Assembly (NCBI GenBank): GCA_903854075.1
Contig: CAINVI010000050.1
Coordinates: 1-5,884, forward strand
Direction of reading: 5' to 3'
DNA length: 5,884 nucleotides
Origin: Candidatus Pollutiaquabacter sp.
GTDB taxonomy: Bacteria; Bacteroidota; Bacteroidia; AKYH767-A; 2013-40CM-41-45
The position numbers and the translations under genes are program-made. Numbering within the stretch: the first letter of the stretch is position 1; each line of letters opens with the position of its first letter. This document shows, piece by piece, positions 1 to 5,884 of the stretch. A model generated the notes under the pieces. That model made no database searches, was not told the origin of the DNA, and worked only from the letters and a program-made list of their open reading frames with translations.

Positions 1-486
1 ATAGAGCGGTGTTGCGCCCGGAATTTTTTGTTGGTCGCCAATCATACCGTAAGCCAGGTGAGCTGGTACCACCAGTCGTGCACGAGCGCCTTCCTGCATA
101 AGGAACAAGGCTTCTTCTAAACCGCGTGCTTGTTGAGCTTCGGCCAATCGAAACGTGTCGGGATCACTCTCCGTGATATCATACACTTCCGAACCATTTA
201 AAAAATAATTTCGGTAGGCGACCACGACCGCATCGTGAGGAAGTGGCTTGTCTCCTTTGCCTGGCTCGTAAATAGAATATCGTAAACCGGTGCCCGTACC
301 TTCCATGGCAAATTGATGGCGGGCAATGAAATCTTCAATGTCTTTCTTTTCGTTACGTACCATGATTTGGTTGGCGCCGGCGATGTGTTCTTTCAACTCG
401 GCTTCCGACATGGCTTCTTCTTTTCTGGAAGATTTACAGCAGAACAGCATCGACAATAATACAATACTTAGAAGTCGGCTCTTCAT
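1..486 (-). CDS. FKBP-type peptidyl-prolyl isomerase lipoprotein, GldI-like (3' end beyond window)
   Basis: The visible 162 residues are the N-terminal and most of the catalytic part of an FKBP-fold prolyl isomerase; perhaps a few tens of residues are missing. Residues 1-17 form a lipoprotein-type signal (positive MKSR, hydrophobic run, LFCCKSS), so it is probably lipidated at Cys16 or Cys17 and works in the periplasm. A charged helical linker (about 22-60) precedes the FKBP domain (about 66 on), with VVVAYRNYFLNG, EVYD, GLEEALFLMQEG, VPAHLAYG and IPGATPLY aligning to conserved FKBP blocks; Tyr91, Asp103, Phe112 and Tyr146 match usual pocket positions. The ATG at 486 lies 4 bases after the DHH phosphoesterase stop, with no purine-rich RBS, so the two are probably co-transcribed. 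A DHH phosphoesterase followed by a lipoprotein FKBP is the setting of gldI in gliding flavobacteria; by inference it may help fold exported or T9SS-related proteins. Any secreted FKBP lipoprotein is the alternative. Confidence 0.9.
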   Translation of the reverse strand, partial: MKSRLLSIVLLSMLFCCKSSRKEEAMSEAELKEHIAGANQIMVRNEKKDIEDFIARHQFAMEGTGTGLRYSIYEPGKGDKPLPHDAVVVAYRNYFLNGSEVYDITESDPDTFRLAEAQQARGLEEALFLMQEGARARLVVPAHLAYGMIGDQQKIPGATPLY

Positions 487-490
487 GGGA

Positions 491-1519
491 TCAGGAGGTC
501 AATTTACTTTTGTAATGAGGAAGAATGGAAAGAAAGCGTTCCACGGTTTTATCCAGCGACTCGAGTGATCTTCCGCCTGAAGCATTTCGATGACCGCCGC
601 CTTCGAAATAACTGGAGGCGAAATCTTTTGCCGAAAATTCATCTTTGGAGCGGAAGGAAATTTTGACAAGTCCGTCACGTTCGATAAAAAATACAGCAAA
701 GCGGATGCCTTGGATACTTAATGCATAATTTACGATTCCTTCGGTATCACCGGGCTTGAAATTGAACATGTCTAATTCTGCAGAAGACATCGAGATGTAA
801 GCCGTATTTAATTCTGGCAACACTTTCATCTTGTCTTTAAGAATATATCCCAGCAAACGCAGTCGGTTCTCCGTAAAATTATCATAGACGCGTTCATGCA
901 CACGATAATTCACCGCGCCGGCTTCCATAAGCCCGGCGACGATGCGATGTGTAGCCGCTTTCATGGAGCTGTAACGGAACGAATTGGTGTCGGTCATAAT
1001 ACCGCAATACAAGCATTCGGCAATATCGGGCGTAATGGATTCCGCTTCTCCAAGTGCAGCAATGAACTCATAGACTAACTCTGCGGTTGCACAGGCGTCC
1101 GTATGAGAAAACACGTGATCATAACAGTGTTCCGGATCAAGGTGATGATCGATGAGGATTTTTACTCCGGTAGATTTTCGGAGCACCGGCTCCATCGTTT
1201 CCGTACGGTTAAGCCAGTTGAAATCCAGACAAAACAGAACCTCTGCATTCAATATAGCTTCTAGGATGGAATCCTTCTCTGGTGAAAAAATAGTGACATC
1301 CTGATGACCAGGCAACCAGTATAAGAAATCAGGATAATCGGATGGTACGATGACATGCACCTGATGTCCTTTTGCTTTTAAAAAGCCGTACAAGCCGAGT
1401 GATGATCCCATCGCGTCACCATCCGGACGATGATGCGTTGTGATGACAATTGACTTCGGTGTCGACAGCAACTCCTGAACCGGAAGCATCCGGTCAACCG
1501 GAAAATGGACAGCGTTCAT
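491..1519 (-). CDS. nrnA: DHH/DHHA1 family phosphoesterase, NrnA-type oligoribonuclease / pAp phosphatase
   Basis: A 342-residue cytoplasmic enzyme with the two-domain DHH-DHHA1 layout and usual NrnA length (about 310-350). Metal-binding motifs are intact, numbering from the ATG: THHRPDGDAMGSS (about 28-40, with PDGDA), the aspartate in FCLDFNW (about 99), IDHH (124-126) and GIMTDTNSF (about 173-181, including the TD pair). The DHHA1 substrate-binding loop GGGHRNASGG is at about 307-316. In this family Mn-dependent hydrolysis degrades 2-5 nt RNA fragments, and often 3'-phosphoadenosine 5'-phosphate, serving where Orn is absent. An in-frame GTG at 1543 would add 8 residues (MKFVPLPT), but a TACCTTTG -7 element overlaps that stretch and ends 6 bases before the ATG, so I chose the ATG at 1519. 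It follows the protease gene by 28 bases and precedes the FKBP gene by 4. Family is certain; exact substrate (oligoRNA, pAp or cyclic-dinucleotide products) is inferred. Confidence 0.93.
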   Translation of the reverse strand: MNAVHFPVDRMLPVQELLSTPKSIVITTHHRPDGDAMGSSLGLYGFLKAKGHQVHVIVPSDYPDFLYWLPGHQDVTIFSPEKDSILEAILNAEVLFCLDFNWLNRTETMEPVLRKSTGVKILIDHHLDPEHCYDHVFSHTDACATAELVYEFIAALGEAESITPDIAECLYCGIMTDTNSFRYSSMKAATHRIVAGLMEAGAVNYRVHERVYDNFTENRLRLLGYILKDKMKVLPELNTAYISMSSAELDMFNFKPGDTEGIVNYALSIQGIRFAVFFIERDGLVKISFRSKDEFSAKDFASSYFEGGGHRNASGGRSLESLDKTVERFLSILPHYKSKLTS

Positions 1520-1525
1520 AGTTGG

Positions 1526-1533
1526 CAAAGGTA
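1526..1533 (-). promoter_or_regulatory. Putative leaderless Bacteroidota promoter (-7 element) for the DHH phosphoesterase gene
   Basis: On the minus strand the sequence reads TACCTTTG, an exact match to the Bacteroidota -7 consensus TAnnTTTG, followed by CCAACT and then the ATG at 1519. With the usual distance from this element to the transcription start, the mRNA would begin at or within a base or two of the ATG, giving a leaderless transcript. I see no TTG at the usual distance upstream (about 17-23 bases), so only half of the promoter is supported. It implies the phosphoesterase/FKBP pair can be expressed independently of the protease gene. Confidence 0.55.
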
Positions 1534-1547
1534 CGAACTTCACGCGG

Positions 1548-3695
1548 CTAATCGTTTGTTTTTACGAAGGATTTCATGGTTTTAGCCCCGTTTTTATCCG
1601 AAATACGGACAAAATAAAGTCCTTGCGGCAACATACGAATATCCAGACCGGCATTCGCTTGCGCTGCACTGAAACTACCAAGCAGTTTTCCATCCGGAGA
1701 TAAAAGCTCAACACTCAACATAGCGGCCGAAGACGTTAGCTGTAAGGATGAACTTGCCGGATTAGGAAAAACCATAGAAGTTGATTCTTCAATGGCAGGA
1801 TCACCCGTAGCCGTAACACTACACAGCAAGGTGCCGATAGCGTCAGCTTTACCGTAACCCCAAGCCGTATTCGGTAGCGGTCCCCATACATACTGGTCAG
1901 TGGCCGCACACAGAATCAACGCGTCCTTGAATTGATACCAGTAAGCAGAAGGATGTTGCTGTAAGTATAACGCTGCAATACCGGCAACAACAGGCGCGGA
2001 AGCGGATGTTCCTCCTCCCGTAATATGATAACCACCAGCGGCCACTTTCCACGGGGCAGAAGCAATGAGTGCCGGCATCGTAGCTAAAACACCGGTAGAT
2101 AAAATATGGTGACCGGGTGCGCAGATCTCCGGTTTGATTCTGCCGTCGCGTGTAGGGCCACGACTGCTGTTAGAAGCCAATTGCAACGGCTTATCGTTCG
2201 GAGAAATCTGTAGCGTGTTATTAATATCGATGTGTCGGTCGGTATTGAAATAATTACCGACCGTGATTACGTTTGGCAAACAGGCAAAACCGCTGACAAT
2301 TGATTGCAGCGTATCCGGAGCCTGATAATTCACGATCGGCGGAAATACAGCGGGTGATGGCAAGTTTTGACTGACCCAATCAAAATTCCAGCCGTCGTAC
2401 CGTCCGTTGCCCGTGAAAGAAATACGCCAGTTGTAGTCTGTCGAATCCGGGACTATATATATTTCCAGCATGTAAACGCCGCCCAGATTGGTGCCTAAAA
2501 TTTGCACTACACCGATACGGTTGCCGCTGACGGCAGCTATATTGGTAACGACACCACTTAATACGTTGGTAATACTTCTCCAACCAAGATTTAGTCGCGG
2601 TTGAAAATATGGGGTAACCTTGTCAACACCTACAGAAAATCGTAGACCGACCATTTCCGCCGAGTCGCCATACAGCTGGGCATACGCTCCGCCAAATCCA
2701 CTGTTGTATTTAAACCAGGTAAATGCCGTATCTCCGGTAGTAAGATCCCGACCAACGTGAATCGGAATATCCACGCCCGCGTTTCCGGCAGCAGCGACCA
2801 GAATACGTCCTGGTTGCTGATCAATCAGGTTACTGATAAAACGTGATTGCAGGTCGCGGCCGTCGTGTGATCCGTAATAATCACCCAATGAGGCGTTGAT
2901 GACACACGGCTTTCCCAGTTGCGTTGCTTTTGCAAAAATATAATCAACGGCATGCACGTATCGCGGTACGGTGTCGTTCGCCTGAAAATCATAGTTGACA
3001 ATGATAAGTTCAGATTCCGGAGCGACGCCTTGAAAATGGCCCAAGGCACGACCATTTCCTGAACCTATTCCGGTGACATACGTTCCATGGCCGTATTCTT
3101 GTTGTCCGGTATGCGCTGCTGCTCCACCGATATCAATATCCGTATCGTTCCATTCCTGTCCGTAACCGTACGGCTGTGGTGTATTGGCCGCAGCCGGCAG
3201 TGTCATGTCCCAAAGCCACTTGACACGCGTATTTCCAAGACTATCCTTGAAATCTGGATGACTCAGGTCGATACCGGAATCAATATAACCCATTAACACG
3301 CCCGTTCCTTTGTAAGGTTGAGGCAACCAAATTCCCTGATGCGCCCAATCGGCACGTACATGTGCGCGCATCGTATCATTCAGTACGGAAACATTCATTG
3401 GATACGCCTCAATCCGTTTAACAAAACTGTTTTCGTGGAGCGCCCCCAACGCACTCACTGGGATACGCAACCAGGCAATATCTCCGGATGTCCGTAGACA
3501 TGTTGCATTTTCATTGGCCGACCAGGCGCGAATGGCGGTGATGTCGCCTTCTACTAAAACATCAATAATACGTGTCGAAGCAGGATCCGATTGAACGGCG
3601 CGATGCAACGCGAGGTTCATCCTGTTTTCAGCAGCGGCAGAAACAGTTAGAACAACGGAAAGTAACAGCAAGCAGAAATGGAAGAAGCTTTTCAT
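1548..3695 (-). CDS. Secreted S8 (subtilisin-like) serine protease with T9SS type A sorting domain
   Basis: 715 residues, exported endopeptidase. Residues 1-21 are a Sec signal peptide (MKSFFHFCLLLLSVVLTVSA). Residues about 25-105 resemble a subtilase propeptide (alternating strands and helices, including DIAWLRIPVSALGALHE). The catalytic domain has Asp139 (GYIDSGIDLSHPDF), His203 (YGHGTYVTG), oxyanion Asn305 (AAAGNAG) and Ser564 (GGGTSASAPVVAG), so the triad is complete. An insertion of about 160 residues (311-470) lies between Asn305 and Ser564; its YNWRISFTGNGRYDGWNFDW stretch followed by NVITVGNYF resembles the jelly-roll insert of CspA-like S8 peptidases. The C-terminus (642-715: VFPNPASSS, LLSPDGKLL, LPQGLYFVRI, final KSFVKTND) is a type A T9SS sorting domain, so the enzyme should cross the outer membrane and be released or attached to the surface. 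The ATG at 3695 is fixed by the signal peptide. The substrate is unknown; nutrient-protein breakdown or surface-protein processing are both possible. Confidence 0.95.
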   Translation of the reverse strand: MKSFFHFCLLLLSVVLTVSAAAENRMNLALHRAVQSDPASTRIIDVLVEGDITAIRAWSANENATCLRTSGDIAWLRIPVSALGALHENSFVKRIEAYPMNVSVLNDTMRAHVRADWAHQGIWLPQPYKGTGVLMGYIDSGIDLSHPDFKDSLGNTRVKWLWDMTLPAAANTPQPYGYGQEWNDTDIDIGGAAAHTGQQEYGHGTYVTGIGSGNGRALGHFQGVAPESELIIVNYDFQANDTVPRYVHAVDYIFAKATQLGKPCVINASLGDYYGSHDGRDLQSRFISNLIDQQPGRILVAAAGNAGVDIPIHVGRDLTTGDTAFTWFKYNSGFGGAYAQLYGDSAEMVGLRFSVGVDKVTPYFQPRLNLGWRSITNVLSGVVTNIAAVSGNRIGVVQILGTNLGGVYMLEIYIVPDSTDYNWRISFTGNGRYDGWNFDWVSQNLPSPAVFPPIVNYQAPDTLQSIVSGFACLPNVITVGNYFNTDRHIDINNTLQISPNDKPLQLASNSSRGPTRDGRIKPEICAPGHHILSTGVLATMPALIASAPWKVAAGGYHITGGGTSASAPVVAGIAALYLQQHPSAYWYQFKDALILCAATDQYVWGPLPNTAWGYGKADAIGTLLCSVTATGDPAIEESTSMVFPNPASSSLQLTSSAAMLSVELLSPDGKLLGSFSAAQANAGLDIRMLPQGLYFVRISDKNGAKTMKSFVKTND

Positions 3696-3699
3696 GGTA

Positions 3700-3732
3700 T
3701 AAATTTAACGTTTAATTTCACCCAAGGTTCAA
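3700..3732 (-). promoter_or_regulatory. Putative promoter of the S8 protease gene
   Basis: Reading the minus strand, TTG (3732-3730) is followed after 22 bases by TAAATTTA (3707-3700), a 7-of-8 style match to the Bacteroidota TAnnTTTG -7 element with the final G replaced by A. The spacing falls at the long end of the range used for -33/-7 pairs in this phylum. The element ends only 4 bases before the ATG at 3695 (TACC between), so the transcript would be leaderless or nearly so. TAAATTTA is itself palindromic and A/T-rich, so a chance match is possible. Confidence 0.4.
3701..3718. repeat. 18-base near-palindrome overlapping the protease promoter
   Basis: The sequence AAATTTAACGTTTAATTT pairs with itself at 8 of 9 positions around a central AACGTT; only the T/T pair flanking that core mismatches. 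It covers most of the putative -7 element of the protease gene, which is where a repressor operator would sit. No binding protein can be named from the sequence. A/T-rich palindromes occur by chance, so a regulatory role is inference. Confidence 0.4.
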
Positions 3733-3757
3733 GCCCGATGGCCACTTTATGGAGGGA

Positions 3758-3787
3758 TTGATCAACTTGACAACCTGTTGAACAACC
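3758..3787. repeat. Three tandem TTGA-CAAC-like short repeats in the divergent intergenic region
   Basis: Three related 9-10 base units lie almost end to end: TTGATCAAC (3758-3766), TTGACAACC (3767-3775) and TTGAACAACC (3778-3787), the last two separated by TG. Each is a TTGA half followed by CAAC with 0-1 bases between; the first contains the perfect palindrome TTGATCAA, and CAACCTGTTG (3771-3780) is an inverted repeat across units two and three. They lie between the two putative promoters, upstream of the aminotransferase gene, a plausible place for operator sites such as response-regulator direct repeats. No factor is assigned. Confidence 0.4.
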
Positions 3788-3819
3788 GTTTCAGGACACT
3801 TTAAACGCGCTTTTTTCAC

Positions 3820-3827
3820 TATATTTA
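3820..3827 (+). promoter_or_regulatory. Putative -7 element for the aminotransferase / two-component operon
   Basis: TATATTTA matches the Bacteroidota TAnnTTTG element except for the last base and ends 17 bases before the ATG at 3845, giving a predicted leader of roughly ten bases. No convincing TTG lies 17-23 bases upstream (TTT at 3800-3802 is the nearest), so this is weak. It is the best candidate between the tandem repeats and the gene start. Confidence 0.3.
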
Positions 3828-3844
3828 CAACGTTTTACACGGAA

Positions 3845-5041
3845 ATGACAGAAAGTCTTAATCGCACACGGTTTTTACAGCATGTCGCTCAGACGAGTGA
3901 TTTTCCGCCGGCGATGGAATTTGTCAAAGCCGACGGTGTTCGCTTGTTTGACGCTAACGGCCGCGCATTTCTGGACCTTATTTCTGGGATCTCGGTGAAT
4001 AATTTAGGACATCATCATCCGGAAATTACAGCAGCTATTCACGAACAGGTAGACCGTCACTTACATTTGATGGTTTACGGTGAATTTGTTGTGACGCCTC
4101 AAGTCGAGTACGCAACAAAACTGGCTTCGCTCCTGCCGCCATCACTTTCTTCAGTTTATTTTACGAATTCAGGAGCAGAAGCCATCGAAGGTGCCATGAA
4201 GCTTGCCAAGCGTTTTACCGGACGCACCGAGATTGCGGGATTTGTGAATTCCTACCACGGCAGTACGCAAGGCGCATTGAGTGTTACCGGTGATCCGGAG
4301 TTGCAGCGAAATTTCCGACCGTTGCTGCCAGATATCCTTCATCTTCGCTATAACCATCCGGAGGATCTTTCCAAAATCACTTCGCGTACTGCATGTCTGA
4401 TTATGGAACCTGTCCAGGCGGAAGCCGGCTGTTTGGTTCCTAACGCTGCTTACCTCAATGCGGTAAGGGAGCGTTGCACGCAAACAGGTACCTTATTGAT
4501 TTTCGACGAAATTCAAACCGGTATGGGGCGAACGGGAACACTTTTCGCCTTTCAGGATGCAGGTGTAGTGCCGGATGTACTGGTCACTGGAAAAGCCTTC
4601 GGTGGAGGTATGCCGTTGGGTGCATTTATTGCCGACAAAAAGCTAATGAGTGTTTTAACGAATCATCCTGTTCTTGGACACATTACCACCTTTGGTGGTC
4701 ATCCTGTGTGTTGTGCTGCCGGAAAAGCTGCCCTTGAGGTCATTGTACGAGAACAGCTCTATGCCACTGCCGAAGAAAAAGGTCAACTTTTCAAAACACT
4801 GCTGGTTCATCCCGCCATTCGTGAAGTAAGCGGAAAAGGATTATTACTCGCGGTGCGCTTCGATTCGTACGAAATCAATAAATCAGTCATCGACCACTGC
4901 ATGGCCCATGGCCTGATAACCGACTGGTTTTTATTTGCTCCTGATTGCCTGCGTATAGCACCGCCACTCATCATCACGGAAGCAGAAATACGGGAAGCCT
5001 GTGCTATCATCTTATCTTCATTATCAACACTTACTTTTTAG
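3845..5041 (+). CDS. Class III PLP-dependent aminotransferase (aspartate aminotransferase fold type I, acetylornithine/ornithine-like)
   Basis: 398 residues, full length for the family and cytoplasmic. Signature features in order: the N-terminal substrate-side segment FLDLISGISVNNLGHHHPE (42-60), the PLP phosphate loop TNSGAEAIEGAMKLAKR (107-123), YHGS (137-140, ring-stacking Tyr137), IMEPVQAEAG (186-195), FDEIQTGMGRTG (220-231, Asp221 contacting the PLP nitrogen), the Schiff-base lysine Lys250 in VTGKAFGGGMPLGAF, and HITTFGGHP (279-287). It belongs to a Bacteroidota group usually labelled aspartate aminotransferase family protein, with typical stretches LMVYGEFV near residue 75 and LLVHPAIREVSGKGLLLAV near 319. 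Relatives move the omega-amino group of ornithine, acetylornithine, lysine or GABA to 2-oxoglutarate; the substrate cannot be decided here. No arginine-biosynthesis genes adjoin it. The start at 3845 is the first ATG in frame and lacks a Shine-Dalgarno site. The next gene begins 2 bases after its stop, implying co-transcription. Confidence 0.95.
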   Translation: MTESLNRTRFLQHVAQTSDFPPAMEFVKADGVRLFDANGRAFLDLISGISVNNLGHHHPEITAAIHEQVDRHLHLMVYGEFVVTPQVEYATKLASLLPPSLSSVYFTNSGAEAIEGAMKLAKRFTGRTEIAGFVNSYHGSTQGALSVTGDPELQRNFRPLLPDILHLRYNHPEDLSKITSRTACLIMEPVQAEAGCLVPNAAYLNAVRERCTQTGTLLIFDEIQTGMGRTGTLFAFQDAGVVPDVLVTGKAFGGGMPLGAFIADKKLMSVLTNHPVLGHITTFGGHPVCCAAGKAALEVIVREQLYATAEEKGQLFKTLLVHPAIREVSGKGLLLAVRFDSYEINKSVIDHCMAHGLITDWFLFAPDCLRIAPPLIITEAEIREACAIILSSLSTLTF

Positions 5042-5043
5042 CC

Positions 5044-5721
5044 ATGAATGTACTAATCGTTGAAGACGAACGACAGCTTTCGCACGAAATAGAGATTTTT
5101 CTGACCAAGCAAGGTTATAATTGTGATGTAGCGTTCACCGGTAAAAGCGCTTCCGAGAAAATCTATGTGAATTCCTACGACTTCATTTTGATGGACGTTG
5201 GACTGCCCGATAATAATGGATTCCAGCTCCTGAAAGAGACCAAAGAGATGGGAAAAGATGCTGCCATTATCGTCATTACAGCGCGTGGTTCACTGGACGA
5301 CAAAATCACCGGTCTTGATCTCGGTGCCGATGATTATTTGCCGAAACCTTTTTCGTTGCTAGAATTGCAAGCGCGTATGCAAGCCATTCTTCGCCGGAAA
5401 CACGGACTGAAAAACAACACTATTCAGTTGCACACGTTTACCATGGATATTCAGAATCGTACGGTTCAGGCCGATGGTAATACTATTCCGCTGACCAAAA
5501 AAGAGTTTGACATCCTCCACTACATGGCACTTCACAAAAACAGGGTTATTACTCGTGTTCAGTTGACAGAGCATATCTGGGGTGATATCCTGGAAGAGGA
5601 TTATGAATCCAATTACATCGACGTTCATATTAAAAACCTGCGAAAAAAATTGTCTCAGTACGGCAACAGCGACTTTATTGAAACTGTTCGCGGAATCGGG
5701 TATCGTCTGAACATGTTCTGA
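5044..5721 (+). CDS. OmpR/PhoB-family DNA-binding response regulator
   Basis: 225 residues, standard length. The receiver domain (1-118) has the acidic pocket Glu7/Asp8 (VLIVEDE), phosphoacceptor Asp51 (FILMDVGLPDNNG), Thr79 (VITARG) and Lys101 (DDYLPKPFS), so all phosphorylation residues are present. A short linker leads to a winged-helix effector domain (about 125-225), with LTKKEFDILHYMALHKNRVITR, the recognition-helix region NYIDVHIKNLRKKL and the terminal hairpin FIETVRGIGYRL. It is a transcription factor switched on by phosphorylation, presumably by the kinase starting 3 bases after its stop. The frame stays open upstream into the aminotransferase gene, but the ATG at 5044 gives the canonical MNVLIVEDE start and a 2-base gap, so I chose it. 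Target genes are unknown; it could act on the neighbouring divergent region with its tandem repeats, which is only inference. Confidence 0.96.
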   Translation: MNVLIVEDERQLSHEIEIFLTKQGYNCDVAFTGKSASEKIYVNSYDFILMDVGLPDNNGFQLLKETKEMGKDAAIIVITARGSLDDKITGLDLGADDYLPKPFSLLELQARMQAILRRKHGLKNNTIQLHTFTMDIQNRTVQADGNTIPLTKKEFDILHYMALHKNRVITRVQLTEHIWGDILEEDYESNYIDVHIKNLRKKLSQYGNSDFIETVRGIGYRLNMF

Positions 5722-5724
5722 TCG

Positions 5725-5884
5725 ATGAAACTGCAGATCAAACTGGTATTGTACAACGCCGTTTCTAAGGCGCTGATCATTTCTGCTCTTGCAGTAGTGA
5801 TTCCCATGCTTATCCAAAAGATCGTTTACAATCATTTGGATAAACGACTGAATGCCCGGCACGAAAAGATGATGCGGATGATTA
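5725..5884 (+). CDS. Sensor histidine kinase, N-terminal fragment (continues beyond window)
   Basis: Only the first 53 residues are inside the window: MKLQIKLVLYNAVSKALII, then a hydrophobic segment (about 14-32, ALIISALAVVIPMLI), then a charged stretch YNHLDKRLNARHEKMMRM. This is the usual opening of a membrane-bound two-component kinase: a short cytoplasmic start, a first transmembrane helix and the beginning of a periplasmic sensor or coiled segment. None of the HAMP, H-box, N-box or G-box regions is visible. The assignment rests on this N-terminus plus its position 3 bases after an OmpR-type regulator, the standard regulator-kinase order. The ligand cannot be inferred. The ATG at 5725 is the first in frame after the regulator stop. 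Confidence 0.85.
   Translation, partial: MKLQIKLVLYNAVSKALIISALAVVIPMLIQKIVYNHLDKRLNARHEKMMRMI

Noticed and set aside
504..515. TTAC-TTTT-GTAA hairpin near the end of the phosphoesterase gene as a terminator
   Set aside because: The stem is only 4 A/T-rich pairs without a G/C-rich stem, it lies within coding sequence, and the FKBP gene follows directly.
4169..4483. 104-codon minus-strand open frame inside the aminotransferase gene
   Set aside because: It lies entirely antisense to conserved PLP-enzyme sequence and shows no protein-family features.
5032..5039. TACTTTTT as a -7 promoter element for the response regulator
   Set aside because: The final G of TAnnTTTG is missing, it is part of a T-run in the aminotransferase stop region, and the tight gene spacing is better explained by co-transcription.
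4945..5043. Upstream extension of the response regulator into the aminotransferase gene (33 extra codons)
   Set aside because: Receiver domains of this family start with the MNVLIVEDE strand; the extension would overlap the aminotransferase and has no domain similarity, so the ATG at 5044 is used.
5359..5862. Long open frame (167 codons) on the minus strand across the regulator and kinase start
   Set aside because: It is antisense to two well-supported genes, has no recognisable domain and no promoter or RBS; it reflects codon bias of the real genes.

Overview
The window comes from a Bacteroidota genome, probably the Chitinophagales/Cytophagales/Flavobacteriia side of the phylum; no finer placement is possible from sequence alone. 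Four things point there. A secreted subtilase ends in a type IX secretion (T9SS) type A sorting domain. A lipoprotein FKBP of the GldI type follows a DHH phosphoesterase gene, an arrangement known from gliding flavobacteria. TAnnTTTG-like -7 promoter elements lie very close to start codons. Start codons lack AGGAGG-type ribosome binding sites. The DNA is almost fully coding, with one 149-base divergent intergenic region (3696-3844).

Left half, minus strand, read right to left: a 715-residue S8 serine protease with signal peptide and T9SS C-terminal domain (3695-1548); a DHH/DHHA1 phosphoesterase of the NrnA type (1519-491); and an FKBP-type peptidyl-prolyl isomerase lipoprotein (from 486, cut by the left edge). 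The last two are 4 bases apart and are almost certainly co-transcribed. The phosphoesterase also appears to have its own leaderless promoter (TACCTTTG at 1533-1526) in the gap after the protease.

Right half, plus strand: a class III PLP-dependent aminotransferase (3845-5041), an OmpR/PhoB-type response regulator (5044-5721) and the start of a sensor histidine kinase (from 5725, cut by the right edge). Gaps of 2 and 3 bases suggest one operon, in which a metabolic enzyme is co-expressed with a two-component system.

The divergent intergenic region holds the putative promoters of both transcription units, an 18-base near-palindrome over the protease promoter and three tandem TTGA-CAAC-like repeats. 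No RNA gene, CRISPR array, insertion sequence or mobile element is visible. The families are ordinary housekeeping or surface-biology genes. The points worth a second look are the intergenic repeats, the aminotransferase/two-component linkage, the protease architecture and the altered pocket of the FKBP. I found no evidence of a previously undescribed system.
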